From: Verrucomicrobiota bacterium
Lineage (GTDB): Bacteria > Verrucomicrobiota > Verrucomicrobiia > Verrucomicrobiales > Verrucomicrobiaceae
NCBI GenBank assembly: GCA_017301975.1
Contig: JAFLEI010000017.1
Location: 1-64,000 of the forward strand
DNA length: 64,000 nucleotides
Direction: 5' to 3'
The notes beneath the pieces are model-generated. The model saw only the letters and a list, made by a program, of their open reading frames with translations, made no database searches and was not told the DNA's origin. Made by a program: the position numbers and the translations under genes. Below, piece by piece: positions 16,784-26,128 of this stretch. Numbering within the stretch: position 1 is the first letter of the stretch; each line of letters starts with the position of its first letter.

Positions 16784-17587
16784 ATGAACGAAACCTATCC
16801 CCCAGAGACCCCGGTGCAGACACAGCCCGCAGGCGCGCAGCCGGTCCCCGTGACTGTCAGCCCCGCGGTGGTGGCTGCGCCGCAGGTTTCACGCGGTCCG
16901 TCCAGCATCCGCATCTACAGCCACTCCTCGCTGCTGTTCTGGTGGCCGGTGTGGTTGGTGGGATATGTCATGGCCGCGCTGACCTACGCGCAGGGCCGGG
17001 AGCTGCACGCCGAGACGTCGTGGGCGGTGCTGGACTGGGTGCACCCGAGCAACAACCTTGGCGTGATCTACTTCCTGACGCTGTTTGTGATCATCATGAT
17101 CACGAATTTTTCCGTGCGCGGGCTGGCCTCGGGAATGGTGATCCTGGGCGGTGCGCTGGTGGCGGTGGTGCTGGCGTATGCGGGCCTGTGGGACGAGATT
17201 TTCCGGTGGTTTGAAAACCTCACGATTCATCTTTCGATGGGGGCGTATTTCTGGTTCTCCACGTTGATGTTCATCGCCTGGTTTTTGACGGTGTTTGTGC
17301 TGGATCGCCTGAGCTATTGGGAGGTGACGCCGGGGCAGCTCACGCACAAGGTGCTCTTCGGGGGCGGCTCCAACAGCTACAACACTCAGGGCATGGGGCT
17401 GGAGAAGCACCGGGATGACATCTTCCGGCACTGGCTGCTTGGCTTTGGCTCCGGCGACCTGAAGATCCGAACCTCGGGGGCGACGCATGAACAGATCGAG
17501 CTGCTGAATGTGCTGTTCATCGGCTCCAAGGTGGCTGAGATGCAGCGGCTGATCGCCGAGGTGCCCGAAGGGCCGGAAGACACGTGA
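16784..17587 (+). CDS. membrane protein with C-terminal PH-like domain, unknown function
   Basis: A 267-aa protein with a Pro/Gln/Val-rich cytoplasmic N-terminus (~45 residues), then four predicted membrane segments (SLLFWWPVWLVGYVMAALTY, IYFLTLFVIIMITNF, a Gly/Ala/Val helix, and YFWFSTLMFIAWFLTVFVLD). The last ~80 residues resemble a bacterial PH-like module, judging from pattern only (YWEVTPGQLTHKVLFGGGSN). It follows DUF302 by 71 bp. Function unknown. Confidence 0.7.
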   Translation: MNETYPPETPVQTQPAGAQPVPVTVSPAVVAAPQVSRGPSSIRIYSHSSLLFWWPVWLVGYVMAALTYAQGRELHAETSWAVLDWVHPSNNLGVIYFLTLFVIIMITNFSVRGLASGMVILGGALVAVVLAYAGLWDEIFRWFENLTIHLSMGAYFWFSTLMFIAWFLTVFVLDRLSYWEVTPGQLTHKVLFGGGSNSYNTQGMGLEKHRDDIFRHWLLGFGSGDLKIRTSGATHEQIELLNVLFIGSKVAEMQRLIAEVPEGPEDT

Positions 17588-17753
17588 TGGGGAATGGAGA
17601 GGAAGCCCGGCCTGCAACGGCCACCCAAGGGCGTGGTTTTAATACGTCCAAAAGAGTCTTCAAATCCGACCCTCTTGTCGGGGCGGCGACCTATGGGCGC
17701 GGCTTCATCTCCAGACGAAGTTTTGCAATCAACACTCCTTCCGAGGCAGCGCC

Positions 17754-20147
17754 ATGAACCTATCCTTTCACCCTGTCATCCCTGTGCGCTTTCATCGCAT
17801 TCTCCTGCTTCTTGGCCTGGCTGCGGCTGGCGCCGCCCCGGCTGCGGCGGAGATTGTGGAATACCACCTCACGATCGACGAGAAGGCGGTGAACTTCACG
17901 GGCAGGCCCCGGACGGCGATGGCGGTGAATGGCAGCATCCCGGCCCCGACGCTGACTTTCCGGGAGGGGGATGTGGCGCGCATCCACGTCACGAACCGGA
18001 TGAAGGTGGAGGCTTCCATCCACTGGCATGGCATGCTGCTGCCGAACCGGATGGACGGCGTGCCGTTCATCACGTATCCGCCCATCAAGCCGGGGGCGAC
18101 CTTTGACTACGAGTTCCGGCTGCGGCAGCATGGCACCTACTGGTATCATTCCCACACGGGATTGCAGGAACAGAAGGGGCTGTACGGGGCGCTGGTCATT
18201 CTTCCCCGGCAGGGCGGTGTCCGGGGAAAGACCGTGGTGCTTTCTGACTGGACGGACCAGAGCCCGCACGATGTGCTGCGCTGGCTGAAGCGTGGCAGCG
18301 AGTGGCCTGCGCTGCAACGCGGGAACGCGCAATCCCTCATCGGCGCCCTGCGGGCGGGGAAGTTCGGAGCCTACTGGAAGCGTGAGCTGCTGCGCATGCC
18401 ACCGATGGATCTGGCGGATGTGGCTTATGACCGCTTTCTGGCGAATGGGGAGCCGGAGCACTCCATTGCCGCGAAGCCCGGAGAGACGGTGCGGCTCCGC
18501 ATTGTGGACGGGTCTTCGTCCACGTTCTTCCATCTCCAGTTTGCCGGCGGGCCCATGACGATTGTCTCTGCCGACGGGCAGGAGGTGCGCCCGCTGGTGA
18601 AGGAGCGCATGCTCATCAGCGTGGCGGAGACTTATGACGTGCTGGTGCGCACACCGGGGCCGGGGAGCTATGAATTGCGCGCCACGGCGCATGACGGGTC
18701 GGCGTGGGCGTCCATCTGGATCGGTCAGGGGGAGCGGCATCCTGCGCCCAAGGTGCCCCGCGCGAACCTCTACAACACGATGGGCAAACTCAAGGCCTCC
18801 ACCATTTTCGCCCTGACCCCGGGCGGCACGATGGGCATGTCGGACAGCAAGGTCAATGCAGGCAAGTTTGACCATCCGGGCCTGATGGGAGGCATGATGA
18901 CGATGGCGGAAATGATGGGCGGGAGCAGCAGCCAGATGAAGCAGGGAATGGCCATGGGAACGATGGCCATGGACCACGACATGCCATCACGTGGTGGGAA
19001 AATGAAGCATGACATGCCGATGGGCGGCATGGCCATGGAGCATGGCATGGCGACGGACAGCCCCCGGCGCGGCAGCCCCCACTCGGGGAAGGTTTATACC
19101 TGGGACTACAGCCCGCTGGGACCGGATGTGTCCTCCCGCAAGCCGCTGGCGATGGATGGCATGGGGCCGCGTCCCTGGCCGCCGTACAAAGAGCTGCGCT
19201 CGGTCAAAAACACGGCGCTTCCTCCGCAGCGGCCTGTGCGGCAGGTGCGCCTGACCCTGGACGGGGACATGGAGCGCTATGTGTGGTCGTTGAACAACAC
19301 GACGCTCTTTGCCAGCGACTCCATCAAGATCAACCGGGGGGACACGGTGCGCTTCATCATGATCAACCGCACGATGATGCACCACCCCATGCACCTGCAT
19401 GGGCACTTCTTCCGCGTGATCAACGGCCAGGGCGACCACGCGCCGCTGAAGCATACGGTGGACGTGCCGCCGATGCAGACCACGGTGATTGAATTCGCCG
19501 CCGAGGAAGTGGGGGACTGGTTCTTCCACTGCCATCTTCTCTACCACATGGAGAGCGGCATGGCGCGCGTGGTGCATTATGACGGCTTTTCCCCTGCGGC
19601 GGACACCGCGCCGCTGCGTCACAAGCTCTACCGGGATCCGTTCTTCTTCTGGGGCGTGGCGGACGGCTTGAGCAACATGACGCAGGGCTACCTCCAGTAC
19701 TCCAACACGCGGCACATCTTCAATCTGGAATGGGAGGCAGGCTGGGCCCATGTGCCCGGCACGGAGTGGGAGGTCACGGCGCTTTACCAGCGATACTTCA
19801 ACCGCTTCTTCCGCGCCATCGCCGGCTTCAACAGCCAGGGCACGGTGATGGACTCCTTTGACACGCATGCCGAGTCGAATCGCGGCGTGCTGGGAGTGAT
19901 GTACCGCCTGCCTCTCAATCTGGGCCTGACCGCGTGGGCGGATACAGACGGCGGGGGACGATTCAAGATCGGCCGCAGCCTTCCGCTCACACCGCGCCTC
20001 ATCCTGGGGGGAGAGGTTTACTATGACATCCGCGACCTGTGGCAGGGGCGGGTGAATCTGGCCTACACGCTGAGCCGCAGCACCTCCGTCATCAGCCAAT
20101 GGCATTCCGACTACGGCTGGGGCGTGGGTCTGCGCATCCGTTTTTAG
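17754..20147 (+). CDS. copA: multicopper oxidase CopA fused to a CopB-like outer-membrane domain
   Basis: A 797-aa exported protein. After a signal peptide (hydrophobic core LLLLGLAAAGAAPAAAE) come three cupredoxin domains with copper ligands in SIHWHGML, YWYHSHTG, HHPMHLHGH and FFHCHLLYHMESGM. A Met-rich insert (~360-430, MGGMMTMAEMM and similar) is typical of CopA/PcoA copper-resistance oxidases. After the last ligand (~600), about 190 residues resemble a CopB/PcoB beta-barrel: aromatic strands such as GVLGVMYRLPLNLGLTAWAD and a terminal GVGLRIRF ending in Phe. copA and copB are usually separate genes. The likely role is Cu(I) oxidation and sequestration at the outer membrane. The next gene starts 6 bp later. 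Confidence 0.88.
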   Translation: MNLSFHPVIPVRFHRILLLLGLAAAGAAPAAAEIVEYHLTIDEKAVNFTGRPRTAMAVNGSIPAPTLTFREGDVARIHVTNRMKVEASIHWHGMLLPNRMDGVPFITYPPIKPGATFDYEFRLRQHGTYWYHSHTGLQEQKGLYGALVILPRQGGVRGKTVVLSDWTDQSPHDVLRWLKRGSEWPALQRGNAQSLIGALRAGKFGAYWKRELLRMPPMDLADVAYDRFLANGEPEHSIAAKPGETVRLRIVDGSSSTFFHLQFAGGPMTIVSADGQEVRPLVKERMLISVAETYDVLVRTPGPGSYELRATAHDGSAWASIWIGQGERHPAPKVPRANLYNTMGKLKASTIFALTPGGTMGMSDSKVNAGKFDHPGLMGGMMTMAEMMGGSSSQMKQGMAMGTMAMDHDMPSRGGKMKHDMPMGGMAMEHGMATDSPRRGSPHSGKVYTWDYSPLGPDVSSRKPLAMDGMGPRPWPPYKELRSVKNTALPPQRPVRQVRLTLDGDMERYVWSLNNTTLFASDSIKINRGDTVRFIMINRTMMHHPMHLHGHFFRVINGQGDHAPLKHTVDVPPMQTTVIEFAAEEVGDWFFHCHLLYHMESGMARVVHYDGFSPAADTAPLRHKLYRDPFFFWGVADGLSNMTQGYLQYSNTRHIFNLEWEAGWAHVPGTEWEVTALYQRYFNRFFRAIAGFNSQGTVMDSFDTHAESNRGVLGVMYRLPLNLGLTAWADTDGGGRFKIGRSLPLTPRLILGGEVYYDIRDLWQGRVNLAYTLSRSTSVISQWHSDYGWGVGLRIRF

Positions 20148-20152
20148 CTGAC

Positions 20153-21592
20153 ATGAAGGAGCCGATCCAAGACAACAAGCAGAGCGCGGCCGAGATCGGA
20201 AACCGGAGGCGAGCGGTGCTGCCTGCCCTGGAGGTGATCCGACGAAAGGGCGAATGGATGAACAGGCTGAAGAGGCTCTGGAGCAAGCTGCGCGACAGCT
20301 TCTGGTTTTTCCCGTCGCTGATGGTGGGGGTGAGCATGGTGATTTCGGTTTCGCTGATCGAGCTGGATTCGGGCGGAATGGAAAGGTGGGTCAAGCTGTG
20401 GCCGCGTGTCTTTGGAGCGAGCGCGGAGGGCGCGCGGGGAATGCTCTCCACCATTGCGGGCTCGATGATGACGGTGGTGGGTGTCACGTTTTCGATGATT
20501 CTGGTGACGCTGACGCTGGCCTCCAGCCAGTACACCTCGCGCATTCTGCGGAATTTTGTGAGGGATCGTGTCACGCAGGTGGTGCTGGGTTTGTTTGCCG
20601 GGATTTTTGCGTATTGCCTGGTGGTGCTGCGGACGATTCGCGGGGGCGATCTGGATGAGTTTGTGCCGAGCGTCGCGGTGACGGTGGCGGTGATCATCGC
20701 GATCGGTGGCATCGGGATTTTGATCTTCTTCATCCATCACATCGCCACCTCGATCCAGGCATCGAGCATCATTGCCTCGGTGGCGGGAGAGACGCTCGGG
20801 GCGATCGACCGGATGTTTCCTGAAAAGCTGGGAGAGGGGGCGGGTGAAGCCGCGCCGGGGGAACCGGGCGCCGGGCCGGAGCGGAAGTGGCAGGCGGTGC
20901 CCGCACCGAGGAGCGGCTACATTCAGAGCCTGGACAGCGACACGCTGCTGCGGGTGGCGCGGGAGAGAAAGGCCATCGTCCGCATGGAGCGCGGGATTGG
21001 CTCGTTTGTGGTGGCGGAGACGCCGCTGGTGTCGATCTCCCTGGACGAAGCGCCTCATGACGGGCTCATGGCCGAGCTGCAGAATGCGTATGGCATTGAC
21101 CGGCACCGCACGGTGGAGCAGGACGCGGGCTTTGGCATCCGGCAACTGGTGGACATGGCGCTGAGGGCGCTATCACCTGGCATCAATGACACGACCACGG
21201 CGGTGATGTGCGTGGACTACCTGACGGCGGTTTTGTCACGACTGGCGACGCGGGACATCCCCTCGTCCCTGCGGTATGAGGAGGGGGAACTGCGGGTGAT
21301 GGCCCTGGGGCCGAGCTTTGACAGCCTGGTGGCAGAGTCGTTTGACCAGATCCGCAACAGTGCGGAGGGCAATCTGGCGATCATGCTGCGGATGCTCGGC
21401 GCGCTGCAAACGATTGGAAGCATGACGGGAAACGCGGAGCGGATGAAGGTGGTGAGCCAGCATGCGCAGCGCGTGGCGGAGCTGGCCGATGAGAGCCTGA
21501 AATACCAGCATGACCGCGAGACCTTTGACGAGCGCTATGCGGCCTGCGGCTTCAACAGCGTACGGACGAAGCGCTCCAGGCTGAGCCCCTGA
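20153..21592 (+). CDS. DUF2254 membrane protein
   Basis: A 479-aa protein with four N-terminal membrane segments (FFPSLMVGVSMVISVSLIEL, VVGVTFSMILVTLTLASSQY, VVLGLFAGIFAYCLVVLRTI, VAVIIAIGGIGILIFFIHHI) and a soluble C-terminus containing ALRALSPGINDTTTA, a signature region of DUF2254. Function unknown. The ATG at 20153 lies 6 bp after copA; MNRLKR at 20258 is an alternative closer to the first helix. Its last 58 bp overlap the 3' end of the convergent antiporter gene. Confidence 0.82.
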   Translation: MKEPIQDNKQSAAEIGNRRRAVLPALEVIRRKGEWMNRLKRLWSKLRDSFWFFPSLMVGVSMVISVSLIELDSGGMERWVKLWPRVFGASAEGARGMLSTIAGSMMTVVGVTFSMILVTLTLASSQYTSRILRNFVRDRVTQVVLGLFAGIFAYCLVVLRTIRGGDLDEFVPSVAVTVAVIIAIGGIGILIFFIHHIATSIQASSIIASVAGETLGAIDRMFPEKLGEGAGEAAPGEPGAGPERKWQAVPAPRSGYIQSLDSDTLLRVARERKAIVRMERGIGSFVVAETPLVSISLDEAPHDGLMAELQNAYGIDRHRTVEQDAGFGIRQLVDMALRALSPGINDTTTAVMCVDYLTAVLSRLATRDIPSSLRYEEGELRVMALGPSFDSLVAESFDQIRNSAEGNLAIMLRMLGALQTIGSMTGNAERMKVVSQHAQRVAELADESLKYQHDRETFDERYAACGFNSVRTKRSRLSP

Positions 21593-22779
21593 ACGAGGAT
21601 GGAAAAGATGACGATGACGTAGGTCACGGCCAGGATGATCTCGCGCTCATGCGTCGGCGGAAGGGAAAGGGCGAGGGCGACGGAGATGCCGCCGCGCAGG
21701 CCTCCCCAGGTCATGATGCGGACGGTGCCCGGGGTGAAGCTGCGGCAGCGGCGGATGAGGCTGACAGGGAGGGAGACGCTGATGAAGCGTGAGAGGAGGA
21801 TGGCTGGAATGGCGAGGAGTCCGGCGAAGAAGAGATCGCGCGTGAAGGCGAGCACGAGAACCTCCAGGCCGATGAGCACGAAGAGGAGCGCATTGAGAAT
21901 CTCATCGATCAAATCCCAGAAGGCGTCGATGTTTTCACGCGTGGTGTCGCTCATGGCAAAGCGCCGCCCGTGATTGCCAATGAACAGCCCAGCGACGACG
22001 ATGGCGATGGGGCCGCTGACGTGGATGGCCATGGCGAGGGCATAGCCGCCCATGACGAGGGCGAGGGTGAGCATGACCTCCACGCGGTAGTTGTTCACGC
22101 TTTTGAGGAGGCGGTAGGCCACCCAGCCGATGGAGAAACCGAAGGCCGCGCCGCCCACGGCTTCCGTGAGAAACAAACGGCCGATGTGCGCGACGGAGGC
22201 GTCCTTGCCGCTCACGGCGATCTCGCTCATGACAATGAAGGCCACCACGCCGATGCCGTCATTGAAGAGGGATTCGCCGGTGATCTGAACCTCCAGGCTG
22301 CGCGGTACTTTGGCCTCCTTTAAAATGCCGATGACCGCCACGGGATCGGTGGGGGAAATGAGGGCGCCGAAGAGCAGGCACCAGATGTAGTTCAGCTCCA
22401 GGCCGAAACAGCCGATCACCGCATAAATCAGGGTGCCGAAGACCAACAGGGAGATGAGCACGCCGACGACCGCGAGCGTGGCGATGACGCCTTTGTGATC
22501 CTTCAGCTCGCTGAGATCAATGTGCAGCGTACCGGCAAAGAGAAGGAAGCTCAGCATGCCCTGCATCAGCGCATCGTCGAAGTCGATCTGCTCGATGAGT
22601 TTCACGGCTGCATCGTGGACTCCCGGCGCAAACCAGCCCGCAGCGATCAGGGCGAGCGACATCAGCAGGGCGATGAGCATCACGCCGATGGTGGCGGGGA
22701 GCTTGAAGAAGCGGAAATTCAAATAGCTAAAGACCGCGGTGAGCGAGATGAGGGCGGCTATGATCTGGAAGGCAGTCAT
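21535..22779 (-). CDS. CPA1-family Na+/H+ antiporter, compact
   Basis: A 414-aa antiporter with about 12 membrane segments and no long cytoplasmic tail. Family motifs are FGALISPTDPVAVIGIL and TGESLFNDGIGVVAF with the Asn-Asp pair, plus GGLRGGISVALALSLP near the end. It differs from the antiporter at 9-11 kb in its motif variants and lack of a tail, so the two are distant paralogues. It converges on DUF2254 with a 58-bp coding overlap of the 3' ends. Confidence 0.9.
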   Translation of the reverse strand: MTAFQIIAALISLTAVFSYLNFRFFKLPATIGVMLIALLMSLALIAAGWFAPGVHDAAVKLIEQIDFDDALMQGMLSFLLFAGTLHIDLSELKDHKGVIATLAVVGVLISLLVFGTLIYAVIGCFGLELNYIWCLLFGALISPTDPVAVIGILKEAKVPRSLEVQITGESLFNDGIGVVAFIVMSEIAVSGKDASVAHIGRLFLTEAVGGAAFGFSIGWVAYRLLKSVNNYRVEVMLTLALVMGGYALAMAIHVSGPIAIVVAGLFIGNHGRRFAMSDTTRENIDAFWDLIDEILNALLFVLIGLEVLVLAFTRDLFFAGLLAIPAILLSRFISVSLPVSLIRRCRSFTPGTVRIMTWGGLRGGISVALALSLPPTHEREIILAVTYVIVIFSILVQGLSLERFVRTLLKPQAA

Positions 22780-23097
22780 GGAGTGTGGGTTTATAAACCA
22801 CGGACTCCTGCGGGTCAGGTGTTTCTGAAGCGGGAAAGAGAGGCGGTTCCACTCAGGGTTTCCCTGATCCTCAGCATGGCGAGCCGTGCCTGGATTGTGG
22901 CGTTTTTAAAACGCGCCAAGAACCATGCGACATGGAGGGGATGAAGCTGGCCTTCCACACGTAACCTTCTGTGGGACGAGAAGCCCGTTTGCCGGCAGGG
23001 AGACTCCATGCCGCTGCGGCGGGCACGCCCGCAGACTGTCACGCCGCGAAGAGCGAAATGACATGAGAAAGCATGAACCACCAACCCCCATGAGGCC
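22780..23097. other. divergent promoter region; no gene
   Basis: 318 bp between the divergent antiporter and BON genes. It contains a perfect palindrome, GCGTTTT-t-AAAACGC (22900-22914), that could be an operator or a short hairpin. A reverse-strand frame here has no family signature. Confidence 0.4.
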
Positions 23098-24651
23098 ATG
23101 AACTCACCTGCCATCACCTATTCTCATTCTGCCGACGGCCGCAGAAAGAAAACAATCACCGCATGCACAGCCGCCATGTGGCTGGGATTTGCATCCCTGG
23201 CGATCTGCGAGGCGCCGAACAAGGCCCAACCGCCGACCGATGAGAGGATCAACTACGTCGTCGATTACAAGCTGCTGACGGACGCCGCGCTGGTGAACTG
23301 CCAGGTGCATGGGAAGACAACGGAGGGGATCGTGACGCTGGCAGGCACGGTGAACAACCTTCTTGCCAAAGAGCGTGCGGTGAAGATCGCGCAGACGGTG
23401 CGCGGTGTTCGCGGGGTGGTGAACACCATCAAGCTGCAGGTGCCGGCGGTGCCAGACGGGGACCTGCGCAAGGATGTCATTTCCGCGCTGCGCTTTGACG
23501 CCGCGACCGCACCTTACAAGATCGAACCGGAGGTGAAGGACGGCGTGGTCACGCTCAGCGGCACGCTGCACCACTACTGCGAGATGCAGCTCGCGGAACA
23601 TGTGGTGAAGGGTGTCAGAGGGGTGAGTGAACTGAAAAACAAAATCACGATCGATGCCAAGAACGACCGGACGGACGCCGAAATTCAGGCCGAGCTGAAC
23701 CGCATACTCGACAACGATGTGTGGCTGGAACCGAACTTCATCAACGTGGCGGTGAAAGACGGCGTGGTGACGCTGAGCGGGGCTGTGGGCAGCGCGGCGC
23801 AGTTTGACAGAGCCAGGATAGTCGTGCTGGACGCGGGTGTGAAGTCCGTGAATGTGGACAAGCTGCAGATCGAGCCCTGGGCGAGGTCAAGCGGTCAGCG
23901 CAGGGAGACGGTGGTGCTGAGAACCGACGAGCAGATCCTGCAGGCGGTGCGGGACAGCTTCAAAACGGATCCGCGCGTCTATGCATTCAACCCCGACGTG
24001 ACAGTCACGCATGCCATGGTCACGCTGACAGGTGAGGTGGACAATCTCAAAGCGCTGCGTGCCGCAGGGCAGGATGCCAAAAACACGTCCGGTGTGTGGC
24101 GTGTGAAGAACCTGCTGAAGGTGCGCCCGGCCACGCCCACAGCGGACGAGAGCGTGACTCAGAGCGTAAACGCCGCGCTGAAGCTGAGCCCTGTTTTGGA
24201 CGAGGATGAAATCAGGGCCGAGGTGAGACGTGGGGTGGTGACACTCAACGGCACGGTGAACACCTACTTTGAAAAATCGGAGGCGGAAGACATCGCCTCC
24301 CGCGCCAGTGGTGCGGTGGATGTGAAGAACCTGCTGAGTGTGAGCTCCCCGGAGGTGGTTCATTACGACACTGATTTTTCCCAGAACGGGGATCATGCGC
24401 CCTATTATCTCAATCGTCTGAACAACGGCCTTTCCGGACCCTATCCGGGAGATCGTGAGGTGAAGTATGACATTGAAGACGCGCTCTACTGGAGCCCGTG
24501 GGTGGAGCGCAAGGACATCACGGTGAAAGTGGAGAACGGCACTGTGACACTCACTGGCAAAGCGGAGAGCTGGTGGGCCAGCCGCAAGGTCACTGAGATC
24601 GCCTATGACAACGGGGCGCTCCAGGTTTTCAACAATATCACGGTCGAATGA
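23098..24651 (+). CDS. exported protein with six BON domains
   Basis: A 517-aa protein with a signal-like N-terminus (TACTAAMWLGFASLAICEA). It then carries six BON modules, each with the diagnostic pattern of V-x-DG-V-V-T-L-x-G followed by a Val-Gly-Val run: about residues 55-120, 125-190, 195-265, 275-345, 350-415 and 450-517 (for example EPEVKDGVVTLSGTL, NVAVKDGVVTLSGAV, TVKVENGTVTLTGKA). BON domains bind phospholipid or act as OsmY-like periplasmic stress modules; most proteins have one to three. It leads a same-strand run of envelope genes. Confidence 0.88.
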   Translation: MNSPAITYSHSADGRRKKTITACTAAMWLGFASLAICEAPNKAQPPTDERINYVVDYKLLTDAALVNCQVHGKTTEGIVTLAGTVNNLLAKERAVKIAQTVRGVRGVVNTIKLQVPAVPDGDLRKDVISALRFDAATAPYKIEPEVKDGVVTLSGTLHHYCEMQLAEHVVKGVRGVSELKNKITIDAKNDRTDAEIQAELNRILDNDVWLEPNFINVAVKDGVVTLSGAVGSAAQFDRARIVVLDAGVKSVNVDKLQIEPWARSSGQRRETVVLRTDEQILQAVRDSFKTDPRVYAFNPDVTVTHAMVTLTGEVDNLKALRAAGQDAKNTSGVWRVKNLLKVRPATPTADESVTQSVNAALKLSPVLDEDEIRAEVRRGVVTLNGTVNTYFEKSEAEDIASRASGAVDVKNLLSVSSPEVVHYDTDFSQNGDHAPYYLNRLNNGLSGPYPGDREVKYDIEDALYWSPWVERKDITVKVENGTVTLTGKAESWWASRKVTEIAYDNGALQVFNNITVE

Positions 24652-24739
24652 CCCGCCTGCCACGTTTTGATGATGGAGTCTGCGAAGGAAGGCTTCTGGC
24701 CCGTGCTTCGCTTTTCAACCCTCAAGCCAACCCAACGCC

Positions 24740-25504
24740 ATGTTTTTCAAAGCCAACACACTCAGAGGATACAAGCTGTTCAGCCTCGATGGCGAGATCG
24801 GCACGGTCAGTGAATTTTATTTCGATGACCAGCACTGGGCGGTCCGTTACCTGGTGGCAGACACCGGTGGCTGGCTGACGGGCAGGCAGGTTTTGCTCTC
24901 GCCATATTCGCTGGTGGGCGTGCTCAAGGAAGACAAGGCGATCGCGATCAACCTGACGAAGGAGCAGATTCAAGACAGCCCGTCTTTGGAAAGCGAGAAG
25001 CCGGTCTCGCGGCAGTTTGAGGTGGACTACCATGGCTACTACGGCTGGCCGATGTACTGGGGCGGGCCGCTGATGTGGGGCGCGTACCCCTATCTGGTGC
25101 GTGATCCCAATGAATGGAGCGCGCAGGATGATCCGGAGAAATCCTGGGACCCGCACCTGCGCAGCACGGACGCGGTGACGGGGCACCACATTCAGGCGAC
25201 GGACGGGGAGATCGGCCACGTGGAGGACTTCATCCTCGATGACGATGCCTGGGCGATCCGCTATCTGGTGGTGGACACGCGGAACTGGTGGCCGGGCAAG
25301 AAGGTGCTGGTGTCGCCAAGGTGGATCGAGCGTGTGAGCTGGAGCGAACAGAAAGTCTTCGTGAAGCTGACGCGTGAGGCCATCCAGGCCTCGCCGGAAT
25401 ACAAGGACGAGGAGAAGATCACGCGCGATTATGAAAGCGGCCTGTTCCGGCACTACGGTCGGGATGGCTACTGGGCGCATGAGACTGAAACCGAAGATTC
25501 ATGA
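24740..25504 (+). CDS. two-PRC-barrel protein
   Basis: A 254-aa soluble protein with two PRC-barrel domains: residues ~5-80 (GYKLFSLDGEIGTVSEFYFD, then WAVRYLVADTGGWLTGRQVL) and ~145-225 (HIQATDGEIGHVEDFILDDD, then WAIRYLVVDTRNWWPGKKVL). The two are internal duplicates joined by an aromatic linker (YHGYYGWPMYWGGPLMWG). PRC barrels occur in RimM and photosynthetic reaction centre H subunits and bind RNA or protein. It lies 88 bp after the BON gene. Confidence 0.85.
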   Translation: MFFKANTLRGYKLFSLDGEIGTVSEFYFDDQHWAVRYLVADTGGWLTGRQVLLSPYSLVGVLKEDKAIAINLTKEQIQDSPSLESEKPVSRQFEVDYHGYYGWPMYWGGPLMWGAYPYLVRDPNEWSAQDDPEKSWDPHLRSTDAVTGHHIQATDGEIGHVEDFILDDDAWAIRYLVVDTRNWWPGKKVLVSPRWIERVSWSEQKVFVKLTREAIQASPEYKDEEKITRDYESGLFRHYGRDGYWAHETETEDS

Positions 25505-25672
25505 ATGCGAGCCCCCAATCTCTGGAGAAGCGGACTCCGAGCGCTGGCGGCGGAGAGCTGGAGAGGTGTAGAAGAAAGCGCGACATGCGTTTCATGCCGC
25601 CGCCGCGCGGCATTTGCGATCCCGCCGAGGCGGAGAGGCGTATCAGTCCATAACAAGCGAAGGAGCCCCACC

Positions 25673-26035
25673 ATGCCTATTCAACTCAAAGAGGAAAACG
25701 CCGGGAGGACCGTGGCTGTGTATGTCAGCGGCAAGCTGGTCAAAGAGGACTACGAACAGTTTGTGCCTGAGTTTGACCGGCTCGTGGGTCTCTACGGCAA
25801 GCTGCGTGTGCTTTTTGACATGACCGACTTCCACGGGTGGACCCTGGGCGGCGTGTGGGAGGACACCAAGTTTGCCCTGCACCACTTCAGCAACATCGAG
25901 AAGCTGGCGATGGTGGGAAACACGAAATGGGAGGAGGGCATGGCGACCTTTTGCAAACCCTTCACCAAGGCGGCCATCAAATACTTTGATCACAGCGCGG
26001 AGGCGGAAGCGCGGAAATGGCTGGAAGAGCCTTAG
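25673..26035 (+). CDS. SpoIIAA-like (DUF3478) STAS protein
   Basis: A 120-aa protein. The ATG at 25673 follows an AAGGAG ribosome site 7 nt upstream, whereas the open frame extends further back without one. The sequence fits the SpoIIAA-like fold: GRTVAVYVSGKLVKEDYEQF, FDMTDFHGWTLGGVWED, KLAMVGNTKWEEGMA and a C-terminal AEARKWLEE. Relatives are small STAS-fold proteins of unclear role, often near stress or envelope genes. Confidence 0.82.
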   Translation: MPIQLKEENAGRTVAVYVSGKLVKEDYEQFVPEFDRLVGLYGKLRVLFDMTDFHGWTLGGVWEDTKFALHHFSNIEKLAMVGNTKWEEGMATFCKPFTKAAIKYFDHSAEAEARKWLEEP

Positions 26036-26047
26036 CTCGTGCCTTTG

Positions 26048-26065
26048 GCGGCCGCTTTTGGCCGC
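26048..26065 (+). terminator. stem-loop after the SpoIIAA-like gene
   Basis: GCGGCC / GGCCGC pair around GCTTTT, 12 nt past the stop codon. No clear T-tract follows, so terminator activity is uncertain. Confidence 0.35.
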
Positions 26066-26128
26066 TGTAGGACAAGGACCTATCGAGTGAGGCTCGACGG
26101 CACAACAACGAATCTGATATTGACTCAC

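Noticed and set aside
22815..23117. 100-aa minus-strand open frame between antiporter and BON genes
   Set aside because: No family, no ribosome site, and overlaps the start of the BON gene.
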